Of a DNA stretch of 64,000 nt, positions 63,321 to 64,000 are shown in pieces. Positions within the stretch are counted from its first letter, which is position 1; each line of letters begins with the position of its first letter. The notes under the pieces are model-generated. The model did not search any database and was not told the origin of the DNA. It saw nothing but the letters and a program-made list of their open reading frames with translations. A program made the position numbers and the translations under genes. The DNA is taken from assembly GCF_014843845.1 (NCBI RefSeq), contig NZ_JHQS01000053.1:124001-188000 (forward strand). The letters are read 5' to 3'. This DNA comes from Mesorhizobium amorphae (GTDB lineage: Bacteria > Pseudomonadota > Alphaproteobacteria > Rhizobiales > Rhizobiaceae).

Positions 63321-63794
63321 TTACTCGGCGGCTGCCTTTTCCGGCATCTTCACCGAACCGCCGGCCTTCTCGATCTTCTCGATCGCGGCCTTGGAGGCGC
63401 CGGCGACGTCGAAGGCGAGCTTCGCCTTCAGATCGCCGTCGGACAGCACGCGCACGCCGTCCTTGACGCGGCGGATGACACCGGCGGCGACGAGGGCCTG
63501 GGCCGTCACGGTCGCCTTCGCATCGAGCTTCTTGGCGTCGATCGCGGCCTGGATGCGGGCCAGCGAGACGACGGTGAAGCTCTTGGCGAAGATGTTGTTG
63601 AAGCCACGCTTCGGCAGGCGCCGATAGAGTGGCATCTGGCCACCCTCGAAGCCGTTGACGGCAACGCCGGAGCGCGCCTTCTGGCCCTTGACGCCGCGAC
63701 CGGCGGTCTTGCCCGAGCCGGAACCGATGCCGCGGCCGAGACGCTTCTTGGAATGCGTCGCGCCGTCCTTGTCACGCAGATCGTTGAGTTTCAT
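63321..63794 (-). CDS. rplO: 50S ribosomal protein L15
   Basis: A 157-aa L15: MKLNDLRDKDGATHSKKRLG, GRGIGSGSGKTAGRGVKGQK, GGQMPLYRRLPKRGFNNIF, and the Ala/Lys-rich C-terminal domain ending AGGSVKMPEKAAAE. Distal spc operon, between rpmD and secY. Confidence 0.98.
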   Translation of the reverse strand: MKLNDLRDKDGATHSKKRLGRGIGSGSGKTAGRGVKGQKARSGVAVNGFEGGQMPLYRRLPKRGFNNIFAKSFTVVSLARIQAAIDAKKLDAKATVTAQALVAAGVIRRVKDGVRVLSDGDLKAKLAFDVAGASKAAIEKIEKAGGSVKMPEKAAAE

Positions 63795-63816
63795 CTTGCT
63801 TCTCCTGCGCTCTTGC

Positions 63817-64000
63817 TCAGCCCTCGTCCACGACGCGGACGAGATGCTGGACGGCAGCGATCATGCCGCGCACGGAGGGCGTATCTTCCAGCGTGCGCTG
63901 CTTGTGCATCTTGTTGAGGCCGAGGCCGACCAGCGTCGCGCGCTGCTCCTTCGGCCGGCGGATCGGCGAACCGATCTGCTCGACGGTGATGGTCTTGGTT
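63817..64000 (-). CDS. rpmD: 50S ribosomal protein L30 (5' end beyond window)
   Basis: Sixty C-terminal codons are visible on the minus strand: TKTITVEQIGSPIRRPKEQR, LVGLGLNKMHKQRTLEDTP and VRGMIAAVQHLVRVVDEG ending at a TGA. This matches L30 fully. The first codons lie beyond the right edge. The spc operon order rpmD-rplO-secY is as expected. Confidence 0.96.
   Translation of the reverse strand, partial: TKTITVEQIGSPIRRPKEQRATLVGLGLNKMHKQRTLEDTPSVRGMIAAVQHLVRVVDEG

Overview
The window is a GC-rich chromosomal segment of an alphaproteobacterium in the order Rhizobiales, most like Mesorhizobium or a close relative. The evidence is lineage-typical: a fused IspDF, a PdhB (E1-beta) with its own lipoyl domain, glnB-glnA next to a eukaryotic-type glutamine synthetase (GlnII) and a DUF2735 gene, an ATP12-RluC-CrcB neighbourhood, and dispersed palindromic intergenic repeats of the kind common in Mesorhizobium. 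Nearly all of it is core genome. I see no tRNA or rRNA gene, CRISPR array, prophage or intact insertion sequence. The species assignment is inference from gene content.

Layout. 1-2475: dusB (runs off the left edge, minus), then ispDF and pncC (plus). 2472-10760: a minus-strand metabolic block that reads pdhA-pdhB-pdhC, a membrane protein, an SGNH esterase, lpdA, a GlsB-type membrane protein, lipA and a COQ10-type START protein; it holds the whole pyruvate dehydrogenase complex plus lipoyl synthase. 10956-16336: an FtsB-like protein, enolase, a tiny lipoprotein, a PRC-barrel protein, a dodecin, kdsA, a glyoxalase-like protein and small proteins. 16673-21097: a cyclopropane fatty acid synthase, then an accessory-looking stretch with a small secreted protein and a GH16 glycanase carrying RTX repeats. 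21471-25700: a Tat-exported cyclic-nucleotide phosphodiesterase/3'-nucleotidase, a type II NADH dehydrogenase and a 5-formyl-THF cyclo-ligase. 25818-27296: two unrecognised genes of visibly lower GC. 27302-29049: an Lrp-type regulator divergent from alanine dehydrogenase. 29459-29927: a DUF1203 gene broken by a frameshift.

30005-34821: a DapB-like reductase, an OmpA-like protein and the tight operon cysK-alaX-sseA-GNAT. 35045-44 kb: an SDR enzyme, a 21-bp tandem repeat, an alpha/beta hydrolase, an RhlE-type helicase, propionyl-CoA carboxylase beta, a GT9 glycosyltransferase, a cysteine-rich protein with one heme-c motif, and the NAD(P)HX repair enzyme. 45.4-49 kb: the nitrogen-assimilation group glnB-glnA and glnII, each with a clear sigma-54 -24/-12 promoter, plus a DUF2735 gene. 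49.1-58.3 kb: an MHS-family transporter with a large insert, ATP12 chaperone, an EamA permease, RluC, CrcB, an LpxO-like hydroxylase, RarA and a DegP/DegQ protease. 58.5-64 kb: the distal spc operon and the alpha operon (rpmD-rplO-secY-adk-rpsM-rpsK-rpoA-rplQ), minus strand.

The most distinctive signals are the paired sigma-54 promoters for glutamine synthesis, an orphan terminator suggesting an unannotated intergenic transcript near 29.4 kb, the low-GC gene pair at 25.8-27.3 kb, the heme/cysteine-rich secreted protein, a DapB paralogue lacking the His pair, and a dyad-symmetric insertion between rpsM and rpsK. I found no convincing wholly new system; these are separate leads.
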